From Oceaniferula spumae (GTDB lineage: Bacteria; Verrucomicrobiota; Verrucomicrobiia; Verrucomicrobiales; Akkermansiaceae), in NCBI RefSeq assembly GCF_042849255.1, contig NZ_AP026866.1:3534001-3598000 (forward strand): a DNA stretch of 64,000 bases, read 5' to 3'. The position numbers and the translations under genes are program-made. The notes under the pieces are model-generated. The model searched no databases and was not told the DNA's origin. It was given only the letters and a program-made list of their open reading frames with translations. Shown one piece after another: positions 8,605 to 16,682 of the stretch. Numbering within the stretch: position 1 is the first letter of the stretch; every line of letters starts with the position of its first letter.

Positions 8605-8605
8605 G

Positions 8606-9340
8606 TTACGCTCCGCGCATGAGGGAAATTTCTGCTAGGGAGATGAGGGAGTTTTTGATGTCTTCGGCGGTGGCGGTTTTGAGGTCGGATGCGGTCATGG
8701 CACGGTCGACGGTGAACTTGCCGGATCTGGTTCTGCGAAGTGCAGACAAGTGCGCGCCGCAGCCGAGGTCTTGACCGATGTCGTGGGCGTAGGTTCGCAC
8801 ATAAAAACCTTTCGAGCAGTTCACTACGAAGTCAACTTCAGGCAGTGCGGTGCGGGTGATTTGGTAATCGGTGACATGGACGGCGCGGGCTTTGCGTTCT
8901 ACTTCGATTCCTTTGCGTGCGAGTTTGTAAAGCGGCACTCCGTTTTTTTTGATCGCGGAAACCATAGGGGGCGTTTGTTCGAAGGGGCCGACGTATTTTT
9001 TAAAGGCAGCGTCGATTTCCTCGTCGGTGAATGGGGGGACTTCTTTTTCTTCGACGATGTCGCTTTCCTTGTCCTGAGATCCGGTGGTGATGCCCAGGGT
9101 CATGGTGCCGGTGTATTCCTTGTCCTCGGACATGAGGAGATCTTGGATCTTGGTGGCTTTTCCGATGACTAACATCAGCAGACCGGTGGCCATTGGGTCG
9201 AGGGTGCCGCAGTGGCCGATTTTTTTGAACTTGAGCTGTCGGCGACAGATCGCGACCGCATCGTGCGAGGTCATGTCCGGCTCTTTATCGATGAGCAGGA
9301 CACCGCAGGGATCGTTGGTGTGAAGTGGATTTTGAGACAT
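8606..9340 (-). CDS. truB: tRNA pseudouridine(55) synthase TruB
   Basis: 244 residues. It makes pseudouridine 55 in the T-loop of tRNAs. The catalytic region GTLDPMATGLL (nucleophile Asp) is near residue 44, with the KxSHD-like start (DMTSHDAV) and the downstream YVRTYAHDIGQDLG block, all typical of TruB. The protein is at the short end of the family and appears to lack a C-terminal PUA extension. It lies 11 bases downstream of nrnA on the same strand, a classic neighbour in the infB-rbfA-nrnA-truB order, so co-transcription is likely. Confidence 0.96.
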   Translation of the reverse strand: MSQNPLHTNDPCGVLLIDKEPDMTSHDAVAICRRQLKFKKIGHCGTLDPMATGLLMLVIGKATKIQDLLMSEDKEYTGTMTLGITTGSQDKESDIVEEKEVPPFTDEEIDAAFKKYVGPFEQTPPMVSAIKKNGVPLYKLARKGIEVERKARAVHVTDYQITRTALPEVDFVVNCSKGFYVRTYAHDIGQDLGCGAHLSALRRTRSGKFTVDRAMTASDLKTATAEDIKNSLISLAEISLMRGA

Positions 9341-9351
9341 GCGGACGTATG

Positions 9352-10329
9352 TTAGGAAATGGCATTGCTGATGGCTGCGAGAACTTTATCTCGGGCATCG
9401 CTGATGGGGCCGGCCATGCGGATACCGGCGGCGCGGGCGTGGCCTCCGCCACCGAAAAGCTGGGCGGTTTCACAGGCGTTGAAGGTGTCGTCTTTGGCGC
9501 GTAGTGAGACGCGGATTTTTCCATCTTCAAGTTCTTCAAAGAAGGCTGCGGCGACGACGCCATCGATACCGCGGATGAGGTCGATCTGATCTTCGCTGTC
9601 TTCGGGTTTGAGGTTGTATTGCTCTTTGACCGAGTAGGGGAGTTCCCAGTGGGCGACTTTGCCCTCGTTATCCAGTTCCAGGGTGTTGAGCAGGGAGCGG
9701 AGCAGTTCGATTTTCCGGTAGGGATTGCTATCGTAGATCTGGGCGTTGATGGTTCCGACGTCGAGACCGCGGCGGACGAGGTCGGCGGCCATTTCATAGG
9801 TGGCGGCGGTGGTGTTTGAATACTGGAATGAGCCGGTGTCGGTTGAAACGGCGACGTAGATTGCGTCGCGGGTCGCGTCCGGCAGAGGCATGTCCTCGCT
9901 CTTGATCATCTGGTAGATGATCTGACCGGTGGCGGGGGATGTGGAATCGATATGATTGAGATCGCCGTATGCTGGGTTGGACATATGGTGATCGATGTTG
10001 ATCCAGAGCTTGGCTTTGGCGGCGGCGTTAAGGGCGTTCTCGCCGAGGCGTGGTTTGGTGGCGCAGTCGAGCGCGATGCATACGTCGACGTCGAGCGATT
10101 CAGCTGGCGGTGTTTGGATTCGCTGGCTTTCCGCCATAAAGCTCAGGTTGTCGGGCAGCCCGTCTTCATTGATGTAGTGGACGGTTTTTCCCATTGCCTC
10201 AAGTGAGTGCCCGAGTGCGAGTTGGGAGCCAATGGCATCGCCGTCAGGGCGGATATGGCTGAGGAGGATGAAGGAATCGTGGGAACGGATCGCTTCGGCG
10301 ATTTCGGAATAACTGGAATTTTCACTCAT
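9352..10329 (-). CDS. nrnA: DHH-family phosphoesterase NrnA (nanoRNase / pAp phosphatase)
   Basis: 325 residues. The family degrades short oligoribonucleotides and, in many species, 3'-phosphoadenosine 5'-phosphate. Motifs in order: SHIRPDGDAIGS near residue 24, CIALDCA near 86, the DHH motif in NIDHHMSNP near 115, and the DHHA1 glycine motif FGGGGHARAAG near residue 290-300. It is the first gene of the nrnA-truB-prfA minus-strand block and is divergent from cdaA with only 48 bases between the starts. Some NrnA homologs hydrolyse pApA from c-di-AMP turnover, which makes the position next to cdaA suggestive, but that link is inference. Confidence 0.93.
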   Translation of the reverse strand: MSENSSYSEIAEAIRSHDSFILLSHIRPDGDAIGSQLALGHSLEAMGKTVHYINEDGLPDNLSFMAESQRIQTPPAESLDVDVCIALDCATKPRLGENALNAAAKAKLWINIDHHMSNPAYGDLNHIDSTSPATGQIIYQMIKSEDMPLPDATRDAIYVAVSTDTGSFQYSNTTAATYEMAADLVRRGLDVGTINAQIYDSNPYRKIELLRSLLNTLELDNEGKVAHWELPYSVKEQYNLKPEDSEDQIDLIRGIDGVVAAAFFEELEDGKIRVSLRAKDDTFNACETAQLFGGGGHARAAGIRMAGPISDARDKVLAAISNAIS

Positions 10330-10377
10330 GGGCTGGAACGGGTCGAACGTTTACGGGGGCAGGCATAAACCGCCTGC

Positions 10378-11286
10378 GTGGCTGGGGCAAGGGTTTTAGA
10401 AGTATTGGGTTTCCTGTTTTGTGGATTGTGGTTATGTTCCGGCCAGCAAGTGGAATTTATCATTGAAAATTGGCGCGCGGGTATCGAGATACTGATCCTG
10501 TGGATTGGTCTCTATCAGATATATCGTGTCTTTAGGAAAACACGTGGGGCGAGAATACTTCTCGGTCTCGCGCTGTTGCTGATGGTCTTGTCTTCGATGT
10601 CGCTGTTGTTAGATCTGCAGGTGATCTGGTGGTTGCTCTACAAGGTCTTGGCGCTGATGGCTTTCGCCTTAATCATCATTTTCCAACCGGAGCTGCGCAA
10701 TGCGCTGGCACGTCTGGGGAGTAGCAGGCTGTTCTCATTCTCGCAGACTCAAAGGCATGAGTTTCTTGATGTGTTTGCCTCGGCAGTCGGGCAGCTTTCC
10801 AAGAAAAGGATAGGTGCATTGTTTGCCTTCGAGCGCGCTATTTCGCTGAAGGACCATCTCGATACCGGCGTGGAACTGGATGCGGCATTCTCTCCGGAGT
10901 TTGCTCTCACCGTATTTCATCCTAAGACGGCCTTGCATGACGGTGGTATGATCATCGCCCAGAATAGGGTGGCGGGTGCCGGTTGTGTGTTCCCGGTTAG
11001 CTCAAGAGAATTATCTGACCGTAGCACAGGCCTGAGACATCGGGCTGCCATCGGAGTGACGGAAGAAACCGACTGCGTGGCGGTGGTGGTCAGCGAAGAG
11101 ACAGGACAGATTTCCATCTGCATTGATGGCAAGTTGGATCGAAATCTAACTGAAGAAGAATTCCGGGCCAAAATGGAGGCCATATTTTTACCCATAGAGA
11201 AAACTAATGAGAAAGATGCTAAAGAATCACTGGCCGGCGAAGCTGATGACATTGATCGTCGCGGTGATGATCTGGTTCCTGATTAA
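10378..11286 (+). CDS. cdaA: Diadenylate cyclase CdaA (c-di-AMP synthase)
   Basis: Up to 302 residues. It condenses two ATP to c-di-AMP. Membrane helices lie roughly between residues 30 and 100, followed by FQPELRNALARLG, the start of the DAC domain. The catalytic DGA motif reads DGG (LHDGGMIIAQ) and the RHR motif is in STGLRHRAAIG, so one residue of the first motif differs. The start is uncertain: GTG 10378 gives an extra hydrophobic leader, while GTG 10450 would begin directly at VEFIIENWRAG where most CdaA proteins begin. The 3' end overlaps by 80 bases a small CdaR-like frame. Soluble nuclease gene nrnA is divergent. Confidence 0.93.
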   Translation: MAGARVLEVLGFLFCGLWLCSGQQVEFIIENWRAGIEILILWIGLYQIYRVFRKTRGARILLGLALLLMVLSSMSLLLDLQVIWWLLYKVLALMAFALIIIFQPELRNALARLGSSRLFSFSQTQRHEFLDVFASAVGQLSKKRIGALFAFERAISLKDHLDTGVELDAAFSPEFALTVFHPKTALHDGGMIIAQNRVAGAGCVFPVSSRELSDRSTGLRHRAAIGVTEETDCVAVVVSEETGQISICIDGKLDRNLTEEEFRAKMEAIFLPIEKTNEKDAKESLAGEADDIDRRGDDLVPD

Positions 11287-11347
11287 CTATATCGTGAAAA
11301 ACGAGAGTCAGCCATTTGCTCAACCGGGACTTACGGAGGAGGAGTAG
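11207..11347 (+). CDS. 46-residue CdaR/YbbR-like membrane peptide overlapping cdaA
   Basis: ATG 11207 to TAG 11345-11347, in the +1 frame relative to cdaA and overlapping it by 80 bases. The peptide begins MRKMLKNHWPAKLMTL, then one membrane helix and a short acidic tail (LTEEE). The N-x-W-x-x-K-L pattern followed by a helix ending in IN is the start of YbbR/CdaR proteins, whose gene normally follows cdaA and whose product binds and regulates CdaA. Here the extracytoplasmic YbbR repeats are missing entirely; bioD starts 35 bases later. It may be a minimal CdaA partner or a remnant. It was found by reading below the usual ORF length limit. Confidence 0.65.
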   Translation: MRKMLKNHWPAKLMTLIVAVMIWFLINYIVKNESQPFAQPGLTEEE

Positions 11348-11382
11348 GGCTGTGGGTGGATTGATTATTTGAAAGGACAATT

Positions 11383-12027
11383 TTGAAAGGACTATTTATT
11401 ACCGGAACGGACACCGGGGCGGGGAAGACGTATGTTAGCTCGTTGATTATTGAAGCGCTGCGTGCCGAAGGATTAAACACGGTGGGATACAAACCCATCT
11501 GCTGCGGTGGCCGAGAGGATGCTTATGCGTTGAAAAAAGCGTCAGGTGACGAGGTGGATCTTGATCGGGTTAACCCGTGCTGGATGAGAACACCGGCGGC
11601 TCCCTATGTGGCCGGTATGTTTGAAAATCGTGAGTTGGAAACACCGAGTCTGGTGCAAGGCTGTCGTGACTTGGCGACTGATCATGAAGTGGTCATTGCC
11701 GAGGGCGTGGGCGGCTGGATGGTGCCAATTACCAGGGAATATATGGTGGCGGATCTCGCACGCGACATCGGACTGCCAGTGATCTTGGTAGTAGGAAATA
11801 AGCTGGGCGCTCTGAACCAGACATTGCTGTCAGTTCAATCGATGAGAGCGGCAGGTATTGAACCCGCCGGGATGATTTTCAACAATCTCGTCGATGAACT
11901 CGACACCGCAGCAATCACCAACAAAGGCATCGCCGAGGATCTAACTGGTGTGGAGGTGCTGATGGATGTCATTCACGGGCAGGAAAGCATTGAGGCTTGG
12001 CCGTTTTTGGAGTTGATCGGTCATTAG
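11383..12027 (+). CDS. bioD: ATP-dependent dethiobiotin synthetase BioD
   Basis: 214 residues. It closes the ureido ring of dethiobiotin from 7,8-diaminononanoate, CO2 and ATP. The P-loop GTDTGAGKT starts at residue 7, Lys in YKPICCGG follows near residue 40, and EGVGGWMVPI near 108 is the conserved Mg/substrate loop (EGxGG). The start is TTG 11383, with GAAAGGA eight or so bases upstream as a good Shine-Dalgarno. Biotin genes are split in this window: bioB is 38 kb away and bioA/bioF are not present. Confidence 0.95.
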   Translation: MKGLFITGTDTGAGKTYVSSLIIEALRAEGLNTVGYKPICCGGREDAYALKKASGDEVDLDRVNPCWMRTPAAPYVAGMFENRELETPSLVQGCRDLATDHEVVIAEGVGGWMVPITREYMVADLARDIGLPVILVVGNKLGALNQTLLSVQSMRAAGIEPAGMIFNNLVDELDTAAITNKGIAEDLTGVEVLMDVIHGQESIEAWPFLELIGH

Positions 12028-12066
12028 TCACTGGTCAATAGGCTTGGGTTACTATATCAACGGCGC

Positions 12067-12540
12067 ATGATTGACATGCTGGTAAGGCTTTACGAGCTGC
12101 CTGATACTCGTGAAATTTATGATCGTGTGGAGCAGCAGGGGATCGTGCTGCGTAGGGCTCGTGCGTATGAACGTCACATCGTCGCCGCGTGGGCAGGAGA
12201 AAACTTTTCCCCGAAGTGGGAGAGTGAGGTGAAGATCGCTTTTTCACGTCAGCCGGTTACATGTTACATCGCTACGAAGGATAAAGAAATTCTTGGATTC
12301 GCCTGTTATGAGACCACGGCCAAAGGGTTTTACGGACCTACAGGTGTTGGCGAAGCCGCTCGCGGAACCGGTATCGGAAAGGCGCTGCTTTTCAAATGCA
12401 TGGAGGGGCTCAAGGAGCTGGGTTACGTCTACGGTGTGATCGGAGGAGTTGGTCCGCGTGAGTTCTACGAAAAAGTTTGTGGAGCCGTGGAGATTCCGGG
12501 CAGTGGCCCTGGGATTTATCGGGATATTCTTCCTGGCTAA
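12067..12540 (+). CDS. GNAT family N-acetyltransferase
   Basis: 157 residues. The acetyl-CoA binding motif A is clear in VGEAARGTGIGKALL (R-x-x-G-x-G/A pattern) near residue 100, preceded by the beta strands GFACYET and followed by GVIGGVGPREFYEKVCGA, the usual C-terminal half. The substrate is not predictable. It sits between bioD and ubiE on the same strand with short gaps (39 and 46 bases), so a shared transcript is possible. Confidence 0.85.
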   Translation: MIDMLVRLYELPDTREIYDRVEQQGIVLRRARAYERHIVAAWAGENFSPKWESEVKIAFSRQPVTCYIATKDKEILGFACYETTAKGFYGPTGVGEAARGTGIGKALLFKCMEGLKELGYVYGVIGGVGPREFYEKVCGAVEIPGSGPGIYRDILPG

Positions 12541-12586
12541 TTGTTTGCTTGGTTTTTCGAGTATAAAACTTAGAGCTTACCTCCAC

Positions 12587-13258
12587 ATGCAGGACCCGAA
12601 CTATGTCAAAAAGGCGTTCAGCCGGATAGCTGATCGCTATGTGGTGACGAACCATGTGCTCAGTCTGGGCACAGATATTCTCTGGCGGAAAAAGGTGGGT
12701 CGTATCGTTGCCGATTGGAATCCAGCGGAGGTTCTTGATGTTGCCACCGGCACGGGAGATCTAGCATTGGAAATACAACGCCGCTGTCCCGACGCCAAGG
12801 TCACAGGTTCTGATTTTTGTGAGGAAATGCTCGCTCATGCGGCGGAGGACGGTGTGAGGGAGACTGTGGTAGCTGATGCGATGAACATGCCGTTTTCCGA
12901 CGATAGTTACGATGTTTTGACTGTGGCGTTCGGTTTGCGCAACATGGCGAGCTGGCCTGATGCCTTGAAGGAAATGCGACGCGTGCTCAAACCTGGTGGC
13001 CACTTGTTAGTCTTGGATTTTTCTCTGCCCACTGGAGTGCTGCGTGGCCCGTATCGATTTTACCTCAACAAGGTATTGCCGAAGATTGCCGGACTGATGA
13101 CAGGTGAGGGGGATGCTTATGAATATCTGGCAGGCACGATAGAGAAGTTTCCCAGCGGCAAGGACATGTGCGGGCTGATCGAGTCATGCGGTTTCACCGG
13201 TGCCGAGGCCGACCCTCTAAGCTTTGGCGTGGCGAGTATCTACACGGCGGTGGCGTGA
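12587..13258 (+). CDS. ubiE: Demethylmenaquinone/ubiquinone C-methyltransferase
   Basis: 223 residues from ATG 12587. It methylates the quinone ring in the last step of menaquinone (or ubiquinone) synthesis using SAM. Motifs: the N-terminal VKKAFSRIADRYVVTNHVLS signature, DVATGTGDLAL (SAM motif I), a post-I SDFCEEML, VLTVAFGLRNM, LKPGGHLLVLDFS. The frame is open 138 bases further upstream into the GNAT gene, but the conserved N-terminus begins at this ATG. Menaquinone is the expected quinone (MenG), as in most Verrucomicrobiota; this is inference. Confidence 0.95.
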   Translation: MQDPNYVKKAFSRIADRYVVTNHVLSLGTDILWRKKVGRIVADWNPAEVLDVATGTGDLALEIQRRCPDAKVTGSDFCEEMLAHAAEDGVRETVVADAMNMPFSDDSYDVLTVAFGLRNMASWPDALKEMRRVLKPGGHLLVLDFSLPTGVLRGPYRFYLNKVLPKIAGLMTGEGDAYEYLAGTIEKFPSGKDMCGLIESCGFTGAEADPLSFGVASIYTAVA

Positions 13259-13364
13259 TGCCTCACAGGTGTTTGTGTAATGTTTCCAGATATTTCAGTT
13301 TGACAAATTGATCGCTATTGTTGTGTATCGGACACAGGCTCTGTCCAGATACAAACTCTAGCAA

Positions 13365-13997
13365 ATGAAAAAAGGAAATTACATTAAGAGACGTAGTCGC
13401 CAAGCCATGCTCGCTGCCATCACAGTTGTAGCGATGACGGCGGCGACTCAGTCCGAGGCCTCCGTGGTCTGGACTTTTTCCCAAGAAGGAAACGACGTCG
13501 TGGCAGTAGCCTCGGGCACCTTTGCATATAGATCAATGCCTGTGACCGATCCGCAGTGGTTCCAACAGAGGTTTGATGCTGGGGAGACGTTTCTCTGGAG
13601 CTTGGATGTAGCGTCCGGGGATCGTGTGCGAGAGGGCTTTCATCCTCAGGGCATGACAATCGACTTTAACTTCCTCGATACTCCGGACGACGGTACTGGT
13701 CAATTTGGTCACAGTGGTGCAGCAGTTTTCACTGAGCAGGGATTCATCAATGGTTCAGAAGTCAACGCTACGCTGACCTGGCTGGGCCAAACCTTGGACG
13801 GTGTCTTGGGGGTTGACGTCGCTCTGCCGGGTTCCCCTCATGTGCTTTGGGTCGAACTCCCCGCATACGCCGACCTCCACCCGGGCGGGCCGCAGACGAT
13901 CAGCCTCGTTAGGGCTGTTCCCGAGCCCAGCGCTCCCGCCCTCTTGATGGCAGGCATGGTGGTCGGTGTCTTTGCTCGCCGCCGCCGAGTCGGATAG
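13365..13997 (+). CDS. PEP-CTERM sorting-domain secreted protein
   Basis: 210 residues. Signal peptide with basic start (MKKGNYIKRRSR) and cleavage near SEAS, a beta-type body beginning VVWTFSQEGNDVVAVASGTF, and a C-terminal VPEPS motif, hydrophobic helix and RRRR end. The body resembles many small verrucomicrobial PEP-CTERM proteins of unknown role. Upstream TTGACA at 13300-13305 with a poor -10 about 17 bases later may be its promoter. The two genes on either side (ubiE, hisC) are housekeeping, so it is a stand-alone unit. Confidence 0.8.
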   Translation: MKKGNYIKRRSRQAMLAAITVVAMTAATQSEASVVWTFSQEGNDVVAVASGTFAYRSMPVTDPQWFQQRFDAGETFLWSLDVASGDRVREGFHPQGMTIDFNFLDTPDDGTGQFGHSGAAVFTEQGFINGSEVNATLTWLGQTLDGVLGVDVALPGSPHVLWVELPAYADLHPGGPQTISLVRAVPEPSAPALLMAGMVVGVFARRRRVG

Positions 13998-14071
13998 CAT
14001 CCGTGCTGTAATCCGCCGATCGGCAAGGATATTGCGTTGCCTAACTAGCCGGCTCTGCCTAGCCTCGCGCC

Positions 14072-15169
14072 ATGTCGATTCAGAATTTTGCCAATCAGTT
14101 TGTCTGTGACCTTGTGGCCTATGAGCCGGGGAAACCGATCGAGGAAACCGCACGCGAACTCGGGCTTGATCCGGAAAGCATTGTCAAACTGGCGTCGAAC
14201 GAGAACCCTCTCGGGCCTGCTCCGTCGGCCATAGAGGCGATGAAAAACGAATCGTCCGGTGTGCACATTTACCCGGACGGCGGAGGCTACAAGCTTCGCT
14301 CAGCATTGGCAGAAAAGCACGGCCTCGGGCTGGAGAATGTGGTGCTCGGCAATGGCTCTAACGAAATCATCGAGCTACTGTGCCATTGCTTTCTCAACCG
14401 CGACGCCGAACTGATCGCTGCTGAGCACGCCTTTGTGGTCTACAAGCTGATGGCCACCTTGTTTGGTGCCAAGTATGTCGAGGTTACCGATCCCGACTTC
14501 ATCCACGATGTCGATGGCATGGCGGACGCCATCACCGAGAACACACGACTAGTGTTCATCGCCAATCCTAACAATCCGACCGGCACTCTTGTCGGACAGG
14601 AGGCACTCGACCGTTTCATGGACAAGCTGCCGGATCACGTGGTGGCGGTCTTCGACGAAGCCTACTACGAATTTCTCGAAGACGCACCGGACACACTCAA
14701 GTATGTCAAGGAAGGCCGCAACGTCTGCGTGCTGCGCACCTTTTCCAAAGCTTACGGACTGGCTGGACTGCGTATCGGCTACGGGCTTGCCGCACCGCAA
14801 GTTGCGTCGATCCTTCAGAAGGCACGTCAGCCGTTCAACACCAACTCGATGGCCCAGGCCGCCGCGCTCGCTGCCATGACAGATCAGGAGCACGTCCAGA
14901 ACACACTGGATACAAACAATGCCGGTCTGCGATTCTACGAAAAAGCATTCGACGAGCGCGGGCTGGAATACGTGCCCAGCGTGGCCAATTTCATTCTGGT
15001 GAAAGTAGGCAAGGGCGATGAACTGTTCAAAGCGATGCTTAAAAAAGGTGTGATCGTACGTGCCATGAGCGGCTACAAGCTTCCTGAGTGGGTGCGGATT
15101 TCAATAGGCACCCAGCAGGAGAACGAGCGCTGTCTTGAAGTGCTCGATGAGGTGCTCCCGACTCTCTAA
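14072..15169 (+). CDS. hisC: Histidinol-phosphate aminotransferase
   Basis: 365 residues, class I/II PLP aminotransferase. It converts imidazole acetol phosphate and glutamate to histidinol phosphate. Signatures: VKLASNENPLG near residue 38, YPDGGGYKLR, LGNGSNEII, FIANPNNPTG, VFDEAYYEF, and the PLP lysine in RTFSKAYGLAGLRIGYG near residue 220. No other his gene is nearby. Start ATG 14072 is the first in frame. Some HisC homologs also serve aromatic amino acid transamination. Confidence 0.94.
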   Translation: MSIQNFANQFVCDLVAYEPGKPIEETARELGLDPESIVKLASNENPLGPAPSAIEAMKNESSGVHIYPDGGGYKLRSALAEKHGLGLENVVLGNGSNEIIELLCHCFLNRDAELIAAEHAFVVYKLMATLFGAKYVEVTDPDFIHDVDGMADAITENTRLVFIANPNNPTGTLVGQEALDRFMDKLPDHVVAVFDEAYYEFLEDAPDTLKYVKEGRNVCVLRTFSKAYGLAGLRIGYGLAAPQVASILQKARQPFNTNSMAQAAALAAMTDQEHVQNTLDTNNAGLRFYEKAFDERGLEYVPSVANFILVKVGKGDELFKAMLKKGVIVRAMSGYKLPEWVRISIGTQQENERCLEVLDEVLPTL

Positions 15170-15199
15170 GTTCCCATCTAACAGTTGAGGGATGGGCGG

Positions 15200-15227
15200 T
15201 TGACACTGGGGAGACTTCCTTTATGAT
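15200..15227 (+). promoter_or_regulatory. Sigma-70-like promoter of the zinc-ribbon protein gene
   Basis: TTGACA (15200-15205), 16-base spacer, TATGAT (15222-15227): the best match to the housekeeping consensus seen in the window. The -10 box ends 26 bases before ATG 15254. Confidence 0.5.
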
Positions 15228-15253
15228 GCACGGGCTATCAACCTATCTTGAAT

Positions 15254-16627
15254 ATGACCGAAGGATCAAAGCCATCCCAAGCCAGCTTTCCCTGCCAGCA
15301 CTGCAGGAAAGTGATCTATATCCCTGTCGGTTTACCTCCCACGGTTGCTCCCTGCCCCCACTGTGGGGAGGCTGTAAAATCACCTGAGCAGAAGGTGAAG
15401 CCGATGCCAGGGCCTGAAACCAAGAAGCTCGCCGCAGCCGTTGCCGAGCTTTCCCTTCCGCCAGCGCCTAGCGAAGAGAAACCGATACGCCTAAGTGCCA
15501 GTGAGGCGGCAGAATCCGCAGCTTCTACTAAGAAGGCTCCTGCAGTGAAGATGGAGCCATTGGGTGGAACTTCAGATGTATCTTCCGCTACTGATCCGAA
15601 AGCCACGAAGAGTGGCAAAAAAAGCAGTATTGCGGCGGTCATCGCGGCGGTGGCTATCCTCTTGGTCGCAGGCATGGCAACGATCTGGTTAGCCGGAAAA
15701 TGGAAAAAAGACCAAGCTGGCAATGCTGTCGCAGGTGGAAATGACACCCCCGTTAAGGAAATGTCCGAAGCCGATTGGCTGGAGCGCGGGTGGCAGGCTG
15801 AAGCAGCGAAAGTTCTGGAAGGATACCTCACTGCTGAGGGACCACTCGAGCAGATGCAGTATGTCATCCCTAACGAAGGGGTTCTTGAAGAGCTGCAGGC
15901 TAATTTTGCCAATTCCAAAGCCACTGCTGAAACGCCTCTTTCCGCATTCAGTTACGGAGACAATAATCTGAAGGACAGACAGCGTGGAATTTTCCTGATG
16001 CAATACCGTCGCCCGGCGCAGATCGATATGAGGGAATACTTTGCCCCCATCGGAAACATCGAAACGGTGATGGGACAAACGCCGCCATCGCTGATCGAAA
16101 TGGCACACAGGATCGATGAAGACAGCCTGGTGCAGCCCATGAGCATCAATGCGTTTTTCAAGAAAACCAAGGACGGGCTGAAGCTGGACTCATCGGTTTT
16201 CATCCAAGGGAAATTCCGAACCTTCCATACATTTACCGAGTTTCCTCAGCCTGGTCATTCGCAGATATTTCGCGTGGTGATTAATGAAGTATTGAGTCAC
16301 AAGCTGCGCGATGATCCGAGTAAAAGGGCATACAAACTGGCCGACTACGCATACCCTCAGGATTTCGTGAATCTACCTGTCGACGTCGACTCCGAAGTCG
16401 GGAAAATCCTATCGGTCCTGAACTGGCGCGGAATGGATCGCGATGCATTTCCTCGCACCGCAACGGTTGAACTCGCTTGGTCCGAAACTTCACCATCTGT
16501 GTTAGAGCTGAAACGAGTTCTGTGCTGGGAGTTTCTTGGCGTTGGCGGAGAAATTGGAAATACCGACGTGCCTGAGGAGCCGGAAAGCAAAACAGCCGTA
16601 GCTGAGCCATCTCCCGAAGCGCAGTAG
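15254..16627 (+). CDS. Membrane protein with N-terminal zinc ribbon, function unknown
   Basis: 457 residues from ATG 15254 (TTG 15248 is also in frame). Two CxxC knuckles (FPCQHCRK and APCPHCGEAV) form a zinc ribbon near residues 14-40. A low-complexity Ala/Lys/Ser/Pro linker follows, then one membrane helix near residues 125-147 and a large domain of about 300 residues presumably outside the cytoplasm, ending in an acidic Pro/Glu tail. This arrangement (cytosolic zinc ribbon, linker, helix, external domain) is frequent in the Planctomycetes-Verrucomicrobia group, but no enzymatic motif was recognised. Confidence 0.7.
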   Translation: MTEGSKPSQASFPCQHCRKVIYIPVGLPPTVAPCPHCGEAVKSPEQKVKPMPGPETKKLAAAVAELSLPPAPSEEKPIRLSASEAAESAASTKKAPAVKMEPLGGTSDVSSATDPKATKSGKKSSIAAVIAAVAILLVAGMATIWLAGKWKKDQAGNAVAGGNDTPVKEMSEADWLERGWQAEAAKVLEGYLTAEGPLEQMQYVIPNEGVLEELQANFANSKATAETPLSAFSYGDNNLKDRQRGIFLMQYRRPAQIDMREYFAPIGNIETVMGQTPPSLIEMAHRIDEDSLVQPMSINAFFKKTKDGLKLDSSVFIQGKFRTFHTFTEFPQPGHSQIFRVVINEVLSHKLRDDPSKRAYKLADYAYPQDFVNLPVDVDSEVGKILSVLNWRGMDRDAFPRTATVELAWSETSPSVLELKRVLCWEFLGVGGEIGNTDVPEEPESKTAVAEPSPEAQ

Positions 16628-16682
16628 TTAGAATCGTCTCCCTTGAGGGGCTCTGCACTGACAACCACACATCATTTTTATC

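Noticed and set aside
12449..12586. Longer N-terminus for ubiE
   Set aside because: The extra residues overlap the GNAT gene and do not match the family, which begins at ATG 12587.
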